From: Polaromonas sp. AER18D-145
GTDB lineage: Bacteria; Pseudomonadota; Gammaproteobacteria; Burkholderiales; Burkholderiaceae_C
Direction: 5' to 3'
Assembly (NCBI RefSeq): GCF_002379095.1
Contig: NZ_NBZV01000006.1
Location: 1-64,000, forward strand
DNA length: 64,000 nucleotides
Shown: positions 14,673 to 23,350 of the stretch, piece after piece
Layout of the letters: each line of letters begins with the position of its first letter
Position numbering within the stretch: the first letter of the stretch is position 1
Made by a program: the position numbers and the translations under genes
Notes under the pieces: model-generated
Seen by the model: the letters and a program-made list of their open reading frames with translations, nothing else
What the model was told of the DNA's origin: nothing
Database searches by the model: none

Positions 14673-16049
14673 ATGCAAGACAACCAGACCTCCCCCATCC
14701 CTCTGTGGCGCCAGCTGCAGGGGGCGGCTTTCCTGTTGATGGCCGTTCGCGGCGGCCGCTCCATGACCGCCGCGCTCGAAGACATCGACGCCACCCTCCG
14801 GCCCGGCGTGCAAGCCCTGGGTTTTCATGCACTGCGCTGGCTCGGCCGGGCCGAAGCCCTGCGCCAGCAACTGGCCCAGCGGCCGCCGCCGCCGGAGGCC
14901 GACGCCCTGCTGTGTGTCGCTTTGGCGCTGGCCTGTACGGAAAGCGGCGCGGACAACGCGGCTGCCAGCCACCTGCCGGATAACGACAGCCCCCGCTACA
15001 CCGCCTATACGCTGGTGGACCAGGCCGTGGAAGCCGCCAAGCGCGACGAGGCCACGGTGCACCAGGCCAGCTTCATCAACGGCTGCCTGCGCCGCTTCCT
15101 GCGCGAGCGCGACGCACTGATGGCTTCGACGGAAAAACATCCGCAGGCGGTCTGGAACCACCCCCAGTGGTGGATAGACCGGGTGCGCAAGGACCACCCG
15201 GACCACTGGCAGGCCATTTTGCATGCCAACAATACCAAAGCGCCGCTGATCCTTCGGGTCAATACAAGAAAAACGACTCCAGCCCAATACCTGAAAGCGC
15301 TGGCAGCTATGAATATAGTAGCAAGCCAGGTCGGCCCGCAGGGGGTGGTGCTGGCGACGCCGAGCGCGGTGACGGCGCTGCCCGGGTATGCCGAAGGGCA
15401 TTTTTCGGTGCAGGACGCCGCGGCGCAGATGGCGGCCCCCTTGCTGCTCGACGGGCTGGCCCCGGCCAGCGGCGCGCCCTTGCGGCTGCTGGATGCCTGC
15501 GCCGCGCCCGGCGGCAAGACGGCGCACCTGCTGGAACTTGCCGACTGCGAGGTCACGGCGCTCGACATTGACGCGCGCCGTTGCGAGCGCATGGCGCAGA
15601 ACCTGCAGCGGCTGGGCCTGCAGGCGGACATCCGTGTGGGTGACGCCGCCCGCCCCGATGGCTGGTGGGACGGCCGGCTTTATGACGGCATCCTGCTCGA
15701 TGCACCGTGCACCGCCTCGGGGATTGTGCGGCGCCACCCGGACGTGCGCTGGCTGCGCCGGCCGACCGATATCGCCCAGCTGGCCGCGCTGCAGGCGCGG
15801 CTGCTGGAAACGCTGTGGCCGCTGCTGCGGCCGGGCGGGCGGCTGCTGTACTGCACCTGCTCGGTTTTCAGGGCGGAAGGTGAACAGCAGGCACAAACGT
15901 TTGTTACGCACCACAAAGACGCGCATTTCATGCCATCACCCGGTCATTTGCTGCCCCAAAGTCGCGTCGTGGAGACCGTCTTCCCGGACAATTTGGAAGG
16001 TGAGCACGACGGTTTCTTTTACGCAGTTTTTGAAAAACGCAAAGCCTGA
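14673..16049 (+). CDS. rsmB: 16S rRNA (cytosine-967-C5)-methyltransferase RsmB
   Basis: RsmB methylates C967 of 16S rRNA using S-adenosylmethionine. The 458-residue product has an N-terminal NusB-like RNA-binding domain (about 8-145) and a C-terminal Rossmann methyltransferase with LDACAAPGGKTAHLLEL, LDAPCTASGIVRRHPD and the catalytic-cysteine motif LYCTCSVF. I chose the ATG at 14673 because family similarity begins there; an in-frame ATG at 14607 adds 22 low-complexity residues. Oddly, codons at 15275-15322 coincide with a copy of the dispersed repeat in reverse orientation, yet the frame and expected LRVN...YLKAL pattern are kept. Confidence 0.93.
   Translation: MQDNQTSPIPLWRQLQGAAFLLMAVRGGRSMTAALEDIDATLRPGVQALGFHALRWLGRAEALRQQLAQRPPPPEADALLCVALALACTESGADNAAASHLPDNDSPRYTAYTLVDQAVEAAKRDEATVHQASFINGCLRRFLRERDALMASTEKHPQAVWNHPQWWIDRVRKDHPDHWQAILHANNTKAPLILRVNTRKTTPAQYLKALAAMNIVASQVGPQGVVLATPSAVTALPGYAEGHFSVQDAAAQMAAPLLLDGLAPASGAPLRLLDACAAPGGKTAHLLELADCEVTALDIDARRCERMAQNLQRLGLQADIRVGDAARPDGWWDGRLYDGILLDAPCTASGIVRRHPDVRWLRRPTDIAQLAALQARLLETLWPLLRPGGRLLYCTCSVFRAEGEQQAQTFVTHHKDAHFMPSPGHLLPQSRVVETVFPDNLEGEHDGFFYAVFEKRKA
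15275..15322 (-). repeat. Dispersed GCTA-N9-TAGC element, copy B (inside rsmB)
   Basis: On the minus strand this reads GCTACTATATTCATAGC, 22 bases, then GCTGGAGTC. It aligns gap-free with the intergenic copies and shares TTGGGCTGGAG exactly with copy F. It is unusual in lying in frame within a coding sequence. Confidence 0.75.
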
Positions 16050-16053
16050 CACG

Positions 16054-16701
16054 GTGCTGCGGCGGCTGCTGACGTTTTGGGTGTACACCGTGATGGCGCT
16101 TGCCGGCCACGCGGCACTGGCCACCGAGGTGACCCAGCTGAAGATGGAGCGCTCCGACGAGGGCGTGTACCTGTCGGCCAGCATCCAGTTCGACCTGCCG
16201 CCTGCCGTTGAAGACGCACTGCTCAAGGGCATCCCCATGTTTTTCGTGGCCGAGGCCGACATCTACCGCAGCCGCTGGTACTGGTACGACAAACGCATCA
16301 CCACGGCGACACGCACCATGCGCCTGGCGTTTCAGCCCCTGACCCGCCGCTGGCGCCTCAATGTGATGCCCGGCGCCATCAGCGTCACCGGCCTGCGGGC
16401 CTCCTTCAGCCAGAATTACGACACTCTCAATGATGCGCTGGCATCGATCCAGCGCTTTTCGCGCTGGCGAATTGCCGATGCGGCGGAAGTCGAGCCCGGT
16501 ATCCGGCACAACATCGATTTCCGTTTTCGGCTCGACCTCTCGCAGCTGCCGCGCCCCTTCCAGATTGGCGTGGCGGGGCAGAAAGACTGGGCCATCGCCG
16601 TCGAGACCAACCGCGACCTGGTCGCCGAACCGATTCGTGACCTGTCCCGGGACGCCACCCGGGACCTCTCCAGGGAAGCCGTCAAAGAGGCGGAAAAGTG
16701 A
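16054..16701 (+). CDS. DUF4390 domain-containing exported protein
   Basis: The product is about 215 residues from a GTG at 16054, five bases after the rsmB stop, with a signal peptide (RRLLTFWVYTVMALAGHAALA) and the DUF4390 body. An alternative TTG start at 16030 would add eight residues and overlap rsmB. The C-terminus has a short charged repeat (RDLS/RDATRDLS). The gene sits between rsmB and a NtrY-type kinase, overlapping the latter by GTGA. Function is unknown; co-occurrence suggests a periplasmic partner of the two-component system. Confidence 0.82.
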   Translation: MLRRLLTFWVYTVMALAGHAALATEVTQLKMERSDEGVYLSASIQFDLPPAVEDALLKGIPMFFVAEADIYRSRWYWYDKRITTATRTMRLAFQPLTRRWRLNVMPGAISVTGLRASFSQNYDTLNDALASIQRFSRWRIADAAEVEPGIRHNIDFRFRLDLSQLPRPFQIGVAGQKDWAIAVETNRDLVAEPIRDLSRDATRDLSREAVKEAEK

Positions 16702-18977
16702 AACTGAAGAGCAATGTGTCGTCGCTGAAAAGCAGTCCGGCTTTTCGCTGGACGGTGGGTGTCGGCGTCGGCACCATGGCCGCGCTGGGCCTGGTGCTGC
16801 TCTTTCTGCTGACCCAGGCCACCGGCAACCGCGAGCTCTACGAACGCAACTACGTCCTGCTGTTCGGGCTCAATGTGGCGGTGGCCGCCTTGCTGCTGCT
16901 GGTCATCGGCTGGATCGTGCTGCGCCTGATCCTGCGCCTGCGCAAGGGCAAGTTCGGCAGCCGACTGCTGGTCAAGCTGGCCGCCATTTTTGCGCTGGTG
17001 GGCCTGCTGCCCGGCACGATGATTTACGTGGTGTCCTACCAGTTCGTCTCGCGTTCGATCGAAAGCTGGTTTGACGTGAAGGTCGAAGGCGCGCTGGATG
17101 CCGGCCTCAACCTGGGCCGGGTCACGCTCGACACGCTGGCCGCCGAACTGGGCAACAAGACCCGCGCCGCCGCGGGGCAGCTGACGCAGACACCTGATGC
17201 CTCGGCCGGCCTGGCGCTGGAGCGCCTGCGCGAGCAGCTGGCCGTCAGCGACGTCGTGTTGTGGTCGGCCTCCGGGCAGATGATTGCCAGTGCCGGTGAC
17301 TCGCGTTACTCCCTCAAGCCCGAGCGGCCGCCGGCGCAACTGCTGCGCAGTGCCCGCAACCAGCGTGTGGCCACGCAGATCGAGGGGCTCGACGAGGTGG
17401 CCTTGCCCGGCGCCGAGCCGCCCGGCAGCGCGGCAAGCCTCGCCGCAGGCAGTGCGACACCGCCCCGCATCAAGGCCCTGGCGCTGATCAACAACCCCAA
17501 CGTCGGCCTGCTCGGCGAGGTCCGGTTCCTGCAGGTGACCGAGGTGTTGCCGGCCAGCCTGGTGGCCAATGCCATTGCCGTGCAGGAGGCCAACCGCGAG
17601 TACCAGGAGCGCGCCCTGGCCCGGGGTGGCCTGCGCAAAATGTACATAGGCACACTCACGCTCAGTTTGTTCCTGGCGGTGTTCGGCGCGGTGCTGCTGG
17701 CGGTGGTGCTGGGCAACCAGCTGGCCCGTCCCCTGCTGGTGCTGGCCGAAGGGGTGCGTCAGGTGGCCCAGGGCGACCTGACGCCCAAGGCGGCGCTGCA
17801 GGGCAAGGACGAACTGGGCGGGCTGACCCGCTCCTTTGCCGACATGACCCAGCAACTCGCCGACGCGCGCGGCGCGGTGCAAAAAAGCATGGACCAGGTG
17901 GATGCTGCTCGCGCCAATCTGCAGACCATCCTGGACAACCTCACCGCCGGCGTCATGGTGCTGGACCTCAAGGGGCGCATCCAGACCAGCAACCCCGGTG
18001 CCACGCGCATCCTGCGTGTGCCGCTGGCGGCCTACCACGGGCGGTCGCTCAGCGACATCCCCGGGCTGGAAGTTTTTGCGCAAGGCGTGCAGGCCCAGTT
18101 CGATGCCTACTTTGGCGAGAACCAGCTGCACGATGTGGAGCACTGGCAGCAGTCGTTCGAACTCAACGCCGCCCAGCCCGGCGCACCTGACAACGCGATC
18201 ACGCTGATTGCCCGCGGCGCCAAGATGCCGGGCAGCGAATGCCTGCTGGTGTTCGACGACGTGTCCGAAATGGTCTCGGCCCAGCGCGCCCAGGCCTGGG
18301 GCGAAGTGGCGCGCCGGCTGGCCCATGAGATCAAGAACCCGCTCACACCCATCCAGCTGTCGGCGGAGCGGCTGGAGATGAAGCTCACCGGCAAGGTGGC
18401 CGAGCCCGAGCAGATCCTGCTGACCAAATCGGTCAAGACCATCGTCGACCAGGTCGATGCGATGAAACGCCTGGTCAACGAATTCCGCGACTATGCCCGC
18501 CTGCCGGCCGCCGAACTCAAGCCCGTTGACCTCAATGCGCTGGTCAACGACGTGATGCAGCTTTATGCCAGCGAGAACGCCGTGGTGCCGGTGTACACCG
18601 AGCTCGACCCGGCTTGCCCCCCGATCAAGGCAGATTCGCAACAGATCCGGCAGGTCATTCACAACTTGTTGCAAAACGCCCAGGATGCCCAGGAGGGCCG
18701 GGCAGAGGGCCGCGTGCTGCTCAAAACCGAGTATTCGGAGACCTCGAAACGGGTGCGTCTGACAGTGCGCGACAACGGCACGGGCTTCCCGGAACACATC
18801 CTGAAACGGGCGTTTGAGCCCTACGTCACGACCAAGGTCAAGGGCACCGGTTTGGGGCTGGCCGTCGTCAAAAAAATCGCCGATGAACACGGCGCACGTG
18901 TCGATATTTCGAATCGCGTGGTTGACGGCGTCGTGCAGGGCGCCCAAGTATCGTTATCATTCGCAGTTGTGACATAA
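16698..18977 (+). CDS. NtrY-like sensor histidine kinase
   Basis: This 759-residue membrane kinase has hydrophobic segments at about 17-40, 52-80, 90-114 and 317-338. They are followed by a HAMP domain (LARPLLVLAEGVRQVAQGDL), a PAS domain (LDNLTAGVMVLDLKGRI), the phosphoacceptor motif RLAHEIKNPLTPIQLSAERL (His543), and the ATPase boxes NLLQNAQDAQ, VRDNGTGFP and GTGLGLAVVKKI. The start is GTG at 16698, overlapping the DUF4390 stop. It pairs with the response regulator 66 bases downstream; the signal sensed cannot be read from sequence. Confidence 0.92.
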   Translation: MKLKSNVSSLKSSPAFRWTVGVGVGTMAALGLVLLFLLTQATGNRELYERNYVLLFGLNVAVAALLLLVIGWIVLRLILRLRKGKFGSRLLVKLAAIFALVGLLPGTMIYVVSYQFVSRSIESWFDVKVEGALDAGLNLGRVTLDTLAAELGNKTRAAAGQLTQTPDASAGLALERLREQLAVSDVVLWSASGQMIASAGDSRYSLKPERPPAQLLRSARNQRVATQIEGLDEVALPGAEPPGSAASLAAGSATPPRIKALALINNPNVGLLGEVRFLQVTEVLPASLVANAIAVQEANREYQERALARGGLRKMYIGTLTLSLFLAVFGAVLLAVVLGNQLARPLLVLAEGVRQVAQGDLTPKAALQGKDELGGLTRSFADMTQQLADARGAVQKSMDQVDAARANLQTILDNLTAGVMVLDLKGRIQTSNPGATRILRVPLAAYHGRSLSDIPGLEVFAQGVQAQFDAYFGENQLHDVEHWQQSFELNAAQPGAPDNAITLIARGAKMPGSECLLVFDDVSEMVSAQRAQAWGEVARRLAHEIKNPLTPIQLSAERLEMKLTGKVAEPEQILLTKSVKTIVDQVDAMKRLVNEFRDYARLPAAELKPVDLNALVNDVMQLYASENAVVPVYTELDPACPPIKADSQQIRQVIHNLLQNAQDAQEGRAEGRVLLKTEYSETSKRVRLTVRDNGTGFPEHILKRAFEPYVTTKVKGTGLGLAVVKKIADEHGARVDISNRVVDGVVQGAQVSLSFAVVT

Positions 18978-19043
18978 CAACACTGCGGACCCGGAGGTGG
19001 GTACCGCAGAATTGACAACTGACGGTAGGGGTAGCGTTTCAAC

Positions 19044-19721
19044 ATGGCAAACATTCTGGTAGTCGACGACGAGCTGGGCATACGTGACCTGCTCTCCGAA
19101 ATTCTCAACGACGAAGGGCATCAGGTCGAACTCGCAGAAAACGCTGCGCAGGCCCGCGCCGCGCGCGGCCGCTCCCGGCCCGACCTCGTGTTGCTCGATA
19201 TCTGGATGCCGGACACCGACGGTGTGACGCTCCTCAAGGAATGGTCGTCTGGCGGCCTTCTGAGCATGCCGGTGATCATGATGAGCGGCCACGCCACCAT
19301 CGACACCGCCGTGGAGGCCACCAAGATTGGCGCGATCGCGTTTCTTGAAAAACCCATCACGCTGCAAAAGCTGCTCAAGGCGGTTGAACAGGGCCTCCTC
19401 AAATCCGCAGGCCGCAAACCGCTGGCTGCTCCCGCCGCACTGCTGCATGCGGTGGACATGACGGTGGAAGTCGCGATGACCGGCCAGGTCATGCCGGTGG
19501 CGGTGGATCTCGGCCCGCAGGCCACGCAGAGTTTCCTGCTCGAAAAGCCGCTGCGCGATGCGCGCGACGAGTTCGAAAAAGCCTATTTCGAGTTTCACCT
19601 GGCCAAGGAAGGCGGTTCCATGACCCGTGTGGCAGAGAAGACCGGGCTGGAGCGCACCCACCTGTACCGCAAGCTCAAACAACTCGGCGTGGACCTGACC
19701 CGGGGCAAGCGCGCCGCCTGA
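19044..19721 (+). CDS. NtrX-like response regulator, short form without AAA+ domain
   Basis: The 225-residue product has an N-terminal receiver domain (ILVVDDE; phosphoacceptor Asp in VLLDIWMPD; conserved MSGHAT and FLEKP). The C-terminal Fis-type helix-turn-helix reads GSMTRVAEKTGLERTHLYRKLKQLGVD. The central sigma-54 AAA+ module of classical NtrX is missing; about 60 residues link the domains. It therefore probably regulates without activating sigma-54 directly. It follows the NtrY-like kinase and precedes tRNA-Phe. Confidence 0.9.
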   Translation: MANILVVDDELGIRDLLSEILNDEGHQVELAENAAQARAARGRSRPDLVLLDIWMPDTDGVTLLKEWSSGGLLSMPVIMMSGHATIDTAVEATKIGAIAFLEKPITLQKLLKAVEQGLLKSAGRKPLAAPAALLHAVDMTVEVAMTGQVMPVAVDLGPQATQSFLLEKPLRDARDEFEKAYFEFHLAKEGGSMTRVAEKTGLERTHLYRKLKQLGVDLTRGKRAA

Positions 19722-19723
19722 TA

Positions 19724-19729
19724 TATAAT
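19724..19729 (+). promoter_or_regulatory. -10 element (TATAAT) of tRNA-Phe
   Basis: A perfect TATAAT lies ten bases before the first tRNA base and just after the upstream stop codon. No convincing -35 box at 17 bases was seen. Confidence 0.6.
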
Positions 19730-19739
19730 CTTAGGCTCA

Positions 19740-19815
19740 GGCCCGGTAGCTCAGTCGGTAGAGCAGAGGATTGAAAATCCTTGTGTCGGTGGTTCGATTC
19801 CGCCCCAGGCCACCA
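19740..19815 (+). tRNA. tRNA-Phe (GAA)
   Basis: This is a 76-nt tRNA with encoded CCA. It has the D-arm GCTC...GAGC, anticodon loop TTGAAAA (anticodon GAA) and T-arm GGTTCGATTCC. The acceptor stem GGCCCGG against CCAGGCC has one C-A mismatch at the fifth pair, an oddity for a tRNA that must be functional unless another copy exists. Confidence 0.93.
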
Positions 19816-19821
19816 GTATTC

Positions 19822-19847
19822 AAAGCCAACTGTTCTCAGTTGGCTTT
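19822..19847 (+). terminator. Hairpin terminator after tRNA-Phe
   Basis: AAAGCCAACTG (19822-19832), a TTCT loop and CAGTTGGCTTT (19837-19847) form an 11-bp stem seven bases after the tRNA, followed by GTCGTTTC. It probably ends the tRNA transcript. Confidence 0.7.
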
Positions 19848-19988
19848 GTCGTTTCTGGAGTTTCCCCATGCCACGCGGGGTTCCGGCCGGTAACGCGTGT
19901 GCCATGAAGAGATGTTCGACGGACGAAGTGTGGGCCAGAATAGCCCCGCCCGAGAAAGTCCCGGGCGGCGGGCAGCGTGTCCACCTGG

Positions 19989-20624
19989 CTAGTACAGGCG
20001 TGTCGCAGCATCTTTGTCGACTATCGCCTGTATTTCTTCAACCGACTCTCGCAGCTTGCCAGCCGAAACCATCGTTTCCGCGAGCGACGGAAGACCAGAC
20101 AAGGTGGGCCAGAACTCCGGCTTCCAGAGGTTGGACCGAATAATGCACTTGGCACAGTGGAAGAACATCTGCTGGACTTCGACGATGATTGCAAATTCTG
20201 GAAGCCTGTCCCCAACCGCCATTTGTTCGCGAACTGGCAAGTCCCGAACGATGATGGCGCGACCACTGACGCGCAATGTCTCCTGCTTTCCGGGCACGAA
20301 AAAGATCAGGCCAATCTGGTCGTTGACAACAAGATTCACGAAGGTATCTGCTCGACGGTTTCCGAGTCGATCAGGAATCGCAAGAGTCTTTTCGTCAAGC
20401 ACGCGTACGAAGCCCGGCGGGTCCCCCTTGGGGGACATGTCCATTCGCCCGTCGGCGCCGCTCGTGCCGATGAGCAGAAACGGAGACCTTCCAATAAATT
20501 CCCGAGCATGGGAATCGAGCTCGTTCAGCTCTTTCCGAGTCACCAGAGCCGAGGGACGTCCCATGACGGATCTAAAGTGCTCTTCGGTGGTAACAACCTC
20601 GCGGAACCTAGATTGCAGATCCAT
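19989..20624 (-). CDS. FMN-dependent pyridoxamine 5'-phosphate oxidase-like flavoprotein
   Basis: The 211-residue product belongs to the PPOX split-barrel superfamily, in the subgroup I know as MSMEG_1061-type. Supporting segments are FLLIGTSGADGRMDMSPKGDPPGFVRVLD, LAIPDRLGNRRADTFVNLVVNDQIGLIFFVPG and LRVSGRA. Such proteins bind FMN or related cofactors and reduce small substrates; the substrate here is unknown. It lies downstream of, and on the same strand as, the BBE-type oxidase, 117 bases apart. Confidence 0.85.
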   Translation of the reverse strand: MDLQSRFREVVTTEEHFRSVMGRPSALVTRKELNELDSHAREFIGRSPFLLIGTSGADGRMDMSPKGDPPGFVRVLDEKTLAIPDRLGNRRADTFVNLVVNDQIGLIFFVPGKQETLRVSGRAIIVRDLPVREQMAVGDRLPEFAIIVEVQQMFFHCAKCIIRSNLWKPEFWPTLSGLPSLAETMVSAGKLRESVEEIQAIVDKDAATRLY

Positions 20625-20741
20625 TGCGATCTCCTTTTTGCGGACACATGACAGGCTGGATGACGCCCAACGTTGGCGGCCACCGGACCACCAACACTGG
20701 CGGCGAAGCCCCCGCCTGCTGTTGTTGTGGAGCTTGCATCA

Positions 20742-22166
20742 CTATGACACGCCAACGGGCTTCGTGTGCCGGAACAAATTGTCCGGATCAAACTTCTGCT
20801 TGAGCGTTGCCAGCCGGGCCAGGTTCGGGCGGCCGTAGGCGGCCTCGATGCGATCCGCTCCCTCTTCCTCCGTCAAGAAGTTGACGTACACGCCGCCGGT
20901 GGAACAGGTCCGGGTGGCTTCGAAGCAATCGCGTGCCCATTGGATGTTGGCGCCGTCATCCTGGGCGCTCTCCCATGACCCCGCAATGTTCAGCACATAA
21001 GCAGCGTCGCGGTTGCCCGCCGGCGAATGCCCGGCAGGCAGTTCGTTCAACGCGCCTTCGATCTGGAACAGCAGAATCGCCGAGTACGGCGACTTGATAC
21101 GGCTGGCGTGGTCAACCGCCTGATCGATGAGCACAGGATCGATGCCGGCGAGGTAGTGCGATTTCCAGTAGTAGCGCCTGCCTTTCGGCTGCGTGGCGTC
21201 AAGCAGGCTTTGCATTTGCGCATAGGGTCGTCGTGTCACGATGTCGGCGACGGGCGTCCCCAGCTTGCGCAGCGGTGCCAGCAAGGCTTCGCCGTCTTCG
21301 ACGTTTCCGCTGTAGCAGACAAAGAGGGCGGCGATCGGTTTGCCGTGAATTTCCTTGGGCAACCAGGGCGCAGGCGGGGCGTTGCGCAGCACGGCCACGC
21401 TGGTCAGCTCACGCGGCGCCCTGGCGCTGAAGTCACGGTACGCGTTCAGCACCTGACGGGTGTCCTCGCCGCGCCACGCGATCGCGCCGCCGAGAATCTG
21501 GGGGCCGACGGGAAAGAGCCGGTATTCGAAAGAGGTGACGATGCCGAAGTTGCCACCCCCGCCGCGCAGGGCCCAGAACAGATCGGCGTTTTCATCGGCG
21601 GACACACGCAAGACCTCCGCCCCCGCGGTGACCACCTCCATCGCGGTGACGTTGTCGCAGGTCCAGCCATGGCGACGAGTCAGATAACCGAACCCACCCC
21701 CTACCGTAAGCCCGGCGACGCCGGTGGCGGACACAAAGCCGAGCACGGCGGCGAGTCCGTGCAGCTGCGTCTCGCGGTCGACGTCGCCCAGCGTGCAGCC
21801 GGCCTGCACCCGCGCCGTGCGCAGCGCAGGGTCGACCCAAACGCCCCGCATCAGCGACAAATCGATCATCACGCCGCCGTCGCAGACCGCCAGCCCGGCG
21901 ATATTGTGGCCGCCGCCACGCACCGATACCAGCAGCCTGTGCTGGCGGGCGAAACCCAAGGCTTGCACAACGTCGACCGTGCCGGTGCAGCGCAGGATCA
22001 TTCCGGGCCGGCGCTCGATCATTGCATTCCAGATCTTGCGGGTGTCGTCGTAACCGGGTTCGTCAGGCGTCAGGATGGGCCCTTTGAAGCCCGCCTTGAG
22101 CGCCTGCATCGCATCGTCCGGGATCGCCACCGCCTCGCCATTCATTCCTGTGAGTGAATTCATCAT
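20742..22166 (-). CDS. FAD-binding oxidoreductase, berberine-bridge-enzyme (BBE) type
   Basis: The 474-residue product has an N-terminal FAD_binding_4 domain and a C-terminal BBE domain. The motif SVRGGGHNIAGLAVCDGG contains the His that in this family carries 8-alpha-histidyl FAD. Further cues are LTVGGGFGYLTRRHGWTCDNVTAMEVV and the C-terminal YGRPNLARLATLKQKFDPDNLFRH. Enzymes of this type oxidise alcohols, sugars or aromatic compounds. The gene follows the nitrilase by 21 bases on the same strand, so both probably belong to one catabolic operon. Confidence 0.9.
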   Translation of the reverse strand: MMNSLTGMNGEAVAIPDDAMQALKAGFKGPILTPDEPGYDDTRKIWNAMIERRPGMILRCTGTVDVVQALGFARQHRLLVSVRGGGHNIAGLAVCDGGVMIDLSLMRGVWVDPALRTARVQAGCTLGDVDRETQLHGLAAVLGFVSATGVAGLTVGGGFGYLTRRHGWTCDNVTAMEVVTAGAEVLRVSADENADLFWALRGGGGNFGIVTSFEYRLFPVGPQILGGAIAWRGEDTRQVLNAYRDFSARAPRELTSVAVLRNAPPAPWLPKEIHGKPIAALFVCYSGNVEDGEALLAPLRKLGTPVADIVTRRPYAQMQSLLDATQPKGRRYYWKSHYLAGIDPVLIDQAVDHASRIKSPYSAILLFQIEGALNELPAGHSPAGNRDAAYVLNIAGSWESAQDDGANIQWARDCFEATRTCSTGGVYVNFLTEEEGADRIEAAYGRPNLARLATLKQKFDPDNLFRHTKPVGVS

Positions 22167-22187
22167 GATTCTCCCTGTCAGTGCTGG

Positions 22188-23246
22188 TCAATGGTTGGTG
22201 CTGTGGGCGGGCAGGCCAGCGATTACGCCCCCTCTGCCGACGGAGCCGCTGAAAGCCGCGACAGCGTCGTTGGGTTCGTTGAGTTCTGCCGTGCCCGTGT
22301 GGCCGTCGTTGTCGATGTAGCGCACGGGCGCGGCTGGAGTGCGGCGCAACCGCAGCTCAAAGATGTCGGGGCGCGCGTAATGGCCCGTGACATCAAGGGT
22401 CCGTCTCGCGGGAGCCACCCGCGCGATGTCGATGGCCGCGTACAGAATGCCTTGTTCCCGGCGCATCGGTCCGGCGACGAGCTTGCCCTGCGGGTCCACC
22501 ACCACCGAATCGCCGTCGTTGATCCACTCGTCGGGGTCCGGAAAGAGCTTTTCGCGGCCCGGAAAGTCGTTGGGAATGTCCGCCGCGCGCAGAGCCGTGC
22601 CGCTGCCAAGCACCCAGCAGCGACCCTCGAGCGCGATATGACGCATGCTGCTGACCCAGCCGTCGCCCGCGTCATAGGTCGGGGCGATATAAATTTCCAC
22701 GCCCTGGGCATACAGCGCATACCGCGCCAGTGGCATGTAGTTCTCCCAGCAGATGAGCGTGCCGACGCGACCGGCCGGTGTATCGACCGCGCGCAGCCCC
22801 GAGGCGTCACCGAAGCCGTGCACCATGCGCTCAGGATTGGTGGGCATCAGTTTGCGATGCCGGTTTTGCAGTTGGCCGTCGGATCCGATGACGACCACGG
22901 TGTTGTAGAGCGTACCGCTGCGGCTGCGGCGGTCACATTCGTTCAGGCCGCAGACGACCGTGACGGCATTGGCGCGTGCGGCCTGGCACAGGGGGTCGAG
23001 ATCGCCACTGCCGAGGTCGACGGCATTGTCCAGAAGCCGGGCGTGCAGCTGGCCGACCAGCGCTCCGTCCGTTCCGGGCGCGAGCCGCCAGATCCAGGAC
23101 GGATAACCCGGCAGAAAGGATTCCGGCAGGACGATGAGTGTCGCACCTTCTGCGGCGGCCTCCCGGACCGATTGCACGGCCCGCTCCATGGTGGCACTGC
23201 GATCGAGCAGAATCGGGGGACGTTGAACGATGGCGATTTTCGGCAT
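22188..23246 (-). CDS. Nitrilase (carbon-nitrogen hydrolase)
   Basis: The 352-residue product carries the complete nitrilase triad: Glu42 in LPESFLPGYPSW, Lys132 in RHRKLMPTNPER and the nucleophile Cys166 in LICWENYMPLAR. The long C-terminus is typical of true nitrilases (nitrile to acid plus ammonia) rather than short amidases. I chose the ATG at 23246, preceded by AGGGAG, over a start 58 codons upstream that runs through the divergent regulator's promoter. HxlR-type regulation from the divergent neighbour is likely. Confidence 0.92.
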   Translation of the reverse strand: MPKIAIVQRPPILLDRSATMERAVQSVREAAAEGATLIVLPESFLPGYPSWIWRLAPGTDGALVGQLHARLLDNAVDLGSGDLDPLCQAARANAVTVVCGLNECDRRSRSGTLYNTVVVIGSDGQLQNRHRKLMPTNPERMVHGFGDASGLRAVDTPAGRVGTLICWENYMPLARYALYAQGVEIYIAPTYDAGDGWVSSMRHIALEGRCWVLGSGTALRAADIPNDFPGREKLFPDPDEWINDGDSVVVDPQGKLVAGPMRREQGILYAAIDIARVAPARRTLDVTGHYARPDIFELRLRRTPAAPVRYIDNDGHTGTAELNEPNDAVAAFSGSVGRGGVIAGLPAHSTNH

Positions 23247-23350
23247 GGCTTGCTCCCTGGAGGTTGAAGTGGAGAGGCAAGCATGCGCTTGACCGAACGT
23301 GGGTGCTAGTCCAGAATCTGAAGCGTTGCGCCAGCGGAAGTCGAGCACAA

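Noticed and set aside
20680..20704. CCAAC...GGCGGC repeated twice between the PPOX and BBE genes
   Set aside because: A short imperfect repeat in a 117-base gap with no further support.
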